Source of the DNA: Draconibacterium aestuarii
GTDB lineage: Bacteria > Bacteroidota > Bacteroidia > Bacteroidales > Prolixibacteraceae
Assembly: GCA_026671195.1 (NCBI GenBank)
Contig: JAPOHD010000027.1
Span: 496,001-560,000, forward strand
DNA: 64,000 nt
Direction of reading: 5' to 3'
The translations under genes and the position numbers were made by a program. Position 1 is the stretch's first letter. Every line of letters starts with the position of its first letter. Positions 62,509-64,000 of the stretch are shown piece by piece. The notes under the pieces were generated by a model. It was not told the origin of the DNA. It saw only the letters and a program-made list of their open reading frames with translations, and searched no databases.

Positions 62509-63240
62509 TTAGTCGCCGGAGAGCATCGAAGTTAATAGCTCGAAGCTTTCTAAGTTTTTCAAATTTTCATCCAGGCTTGCAGTGTGAACATCAATTCCAC
62601 CCAGTTCTTCAATTCTTGAAATTACTTGTTGGGCTGATTTAACTTGTCCCAATTCCGACATGCATATTGCATGCATAAATAGTAATCCTTTGTCGTATGG
62701 CTTGTAGCGAATTGCTTTGGCAAAAAACTTTGAGGCACTTTTGGTTTTACCCTTAATAAGAAGTGTTTTTGCTCCTTTTGTATAGTACATGCTGGCAATC
62801 TTCGAAAAGTCTTTGTATAGCGCAATCTGATCTGTCTCTCCAATTTTAACCGCAATGGATAGTTCCTTTTCCACAGGAACCGGAACTCCGTTGTCATAGC
62901 CTGGTATCCACATGTTAGTCGTTTTCTTTAGAACTCGTACAACTTCTTTATCAATTAATGGTGAAACACTGTTTATAATTTTGATATCGCTTACCTGACC
63001 GGTTGGACCTACAACAAACTGAACTACTTCAGTTCCTTCATAAGCCAGACCAGTAACTTCCGGATAGACGAAATTTTCGCTCATGTATTGGTTAAGAGAT
63101 TTTTTCTGATCGGTGTTTTTGACCGCTGTAAATTGAGGATCACTAGCCTCGTGCTCTGATAATGTGTAAGGAGGTACTTCTTGTGCAAAAACGTATGCTG
63201 ATAAGCATATGCAGATAATTAGCATTTTAATTGTTTTCAT
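62509..63240 (-). CDS. Secreted TonB C-terminal-domain protein with TPR tail
   Basis: 243 residues with signal peptide (MKTIKMLIICICLSAYVFAQ). About residues 45-135 form a TonB_C-type module (YPEVTGLAYEGTEVVQFVVGPTGQVSDIKIINSVSPLIDKEVVRVLKKT, then WIPGYDNGVPV). The C-terminal 100 residues contain a tetratricopeptide-like helix pair (ASKFFAKAIRYKPYDKGLLFMHAICMSELG). It lacks a membrane anchor for TonB, so it is a periplasmic or outer-membrane accessory rather than the energy transducer itself. A paralogue follows upstream in tandem. Confidence 0.82.
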   Translation of the reverse strand: MKTIKMLIICICLSAYVFAQEVPPYTLSEHEASDPQFTAVKNTDQKKSLNQYMSENFVYPEVTGLAYEGTEVVQFVVGPTGQVSDIKIINSVSPLIDKEVVRVLKKTTNMWIPGYDNGVPVPVEKELSIAVKIGETDQIALYKDFSKIASMYYTKGAKTLLIKGKTKSASKFFAKAIRYKPYDKGLLFMHAICMSELGQVKSAQQVISRIEELGGIDVHTASLDENLKNLESFELLTSMLSGD

Positions 63241-63410
63241 GACTTTGAGTTTAATGTTTCTAACTTGTTCAAATTGTATTTTCTTGTTTCTGGTGCATTA
63301 CTATTCTACATTTAAGATTAATGACATATAACTATGGATGGAAAAATCACAAATTGTATAGGGTACGTTTGTTGCCGTGTTTTTCATGCCTGGGGCAAAG
63401 TTTTTTTTAA

Positions 63411-63485
63411 CAAATTTACGGCATGATATAAAGCGTGAGTTATCATTTTTGAATCAAAAAACAGCAAAAAAAGACCAAAAGGTAT
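63411..63485 (-). promoter_or_regulatory. Promoter module B for the first TonB/TPR gene
   Basis: On the minus strand TTTTGGTCT (63480-63472) and a weaker TTTTGATTC (63459-63451) lie 21 bp apart, followed by AAAATGATA, 22 nt and the -7 box TAAATTTG (63418-63411). It is a close copy of module A. The -7 box lies about 170 nt before the ATG. Confidence 0.65.
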
Positions 63486-63566
63486 TAAAATACTTGTGTT
63501 TTTGTGAATCGATAATTTTGGGGCGATTTCTGTTAAGATTTGAAGGGCTGGTTTAATACAAAAATA

Positions 63567-63590
63567 AAACCCGGAATAACAACCGGGTTT
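63567..63590 (-). terminator. Intrinsic terminator after the second TonB/TPR gene
   Basis: AAACCCGG (63567-63574) and CCGGGTTT (63583-63590) form an 8-bp stem; the minus strand continues TATTTTTG. Confidence 0.8.
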
Positions 63591-63616
63591 TTGCGTGTAA
63601 AAATGGAGTAACCTTT

Positions 63617-64000
63617 TTATTCATTTGTCGAAAGCATTGCATTTATCTGTGCATAACTTTCACGCTCTTTTACGTTTTCTGCTATGGTAATCGAACGGTT
63701 GTCGATGCCACCCAGTTCTTCAATCCTTGAAACGGCTTGTTTGACTGATTCAACATCGCCCATTTCCGACATGCATAACGCATTCATAAAAAGTAATCCT
63801 TTGTCGTTGGGATTGTAGCGAATAGCTTTGGCAAAACATTTTGACGCAGCCTGTGTCTTCCCCTCGACAAGAAACTTTTTTGCTCCTTTAGTGAAATAAT
63901 TTCTTGCAACCTGTTGAAAGTTTGTTCCGTTGGGATTAATTTCAATTGTTATTTCTTTTTGAATAGCTACCGGAAATCCGTTGGTGTAACCAGGTGTCCA
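63617..64000 (-). CDS. TonB/TPR paralogue, C-terminal part (cut by window edge)
   Basis: 127 residues are visible up to the stop at 63619-63617; the N-terminus lies beyond 64000. The segment starts WTPGYTNGFPVAIQKEITIE and continues ASKCFAKAIRYNPNDKGLLF and SEMGDVESVKQAVSRIEELGG, matching the C-terminal half of the 62509-63240 protein at most positions. It is a tandem duplicate with its own terminator. Confidence 0.85.
   Translation of the reverse strand, partial: WTPGYTNGFPVAIQKEITIEINPNGTNFQQVARNYFTKGAKKFLVEGKTQAASKCFAKAIRYNPNDKGLLFMNALCMSEMGDVESVKQAVSRIEELGGIDNRSITIAENVKERESYAQINAMLSTNE

Larger units (their letters stand above)
63241..63616. other. Gap between the two TonB/TPR paralogues
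   Basis: 376 nt containing promoter module B and the terminator of the upstream paralogue. Together with 62182-62508 it shows that gene, promoter module and terminator were duplicated as a unit. No gene. Confidence 0.6.

Noticed and set aside
1-64000. tRNA, rRNA, tmRNA or SRP RNA genes
   Set aside because: Reading the intergenic stretches on both strands showed no cloverleaf or conserved RNA motifs; a covariance search could still find a diverged one.

Overview
The window reads as chromosomal DNA of a Bacteroidota member, most likely order Marinilabiliales / Prolixibacteraceae-like (inferred from gene content; no search was run). Evidence: three SusC/SusD outer-membrane pairs, an ECF sigma/FecR pair, T9SS C-terminal sorting domains, lipoprotein signals followed by acidic residues, two-component genes of Bacteroidota type, and -7 promoter elements of the form TAnnTTTG in front of many genes. 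I see no tRNA, rRNA, CRISPR array, transposase or phage gene.

Layout. 1-0.9 kb: queC (cut by the window edge) and a YhhQ-type queuosine-precursor transporter on the minus strand, preceded by what looks like a preQ1-I riboswitch. 1.1-3.0 kb: an RluA-family pseudouridine synthase and a beta-propeller lipoprotein. 3.2-18.1 kb: a nutrient-uptake locus on the minus strand, read as ECF sigma, FecR anti-sigma, SusC, SusD, a lipoprotein, a second SusC (with an STN domain), a second SusD, and a Tat-exported Gfo/Idh/MocA oxidoreductase; no glycoside hydrolase is present. 18.3-19.1 kb: a CDF metal exporter. 19.2-24.7 kb: a large T9SS-secreted HYR/GEVED/PKD protein and a 157-residue orphan, flanked by a dispersed repeat family, inverted repeats and a degenerate 21-bp tandem repeat. 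24.7-27.2 kb: LytS/LytTR two-component pair divergent from a small MotA/TolQ-like membrane protein.

27.3-38.5 kb is mainly housekeeping: a duplicated LAB-N membrane protein, rnc, fabF, acpP, purN, a histidine kinase/OmpR-type regulator pair, lepA, a Tat-exported aldo/keto reductase, deoC and rbsK. The lepA upstream gap (35.25-35.72 kb) holds a 14-bp inverted repeat whose two arms each carry a TGGCACG sigma-54-like -24 box, followed by a short structured transcription unit.

38.6-53.4 kb is a second uptake locus on the minus strand: SusC, SusD, lipoprotein, calcineurin-type phosphoesterase, two fused YncE-propeller/alkaline-phosphatase-superfamily proteins and a separate TonB receptor, with a divergent TetR regulator and a palindromic candidate operator. 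The concentration of phosphoesterases suggests that it handles phosphorylated organic substrates. 54.3-64 kb: a small membrane protein, a tiny protein made only of a signal peptide and a T9SS tail, kdsB, then the envelope operon sigma-54 activator-lptE-TPR protein-secG, a Cys-rich PAS protein, a lipoprotein, an FAD-linked oxidase with a truncated haemoglobin, and two tandem TonB-domain/TPR paralogues. The haemoglobin operon and the first TonB/TPR gene share a nearly identical upstream promoter module containing direct repeats exactly 21 bp apart.
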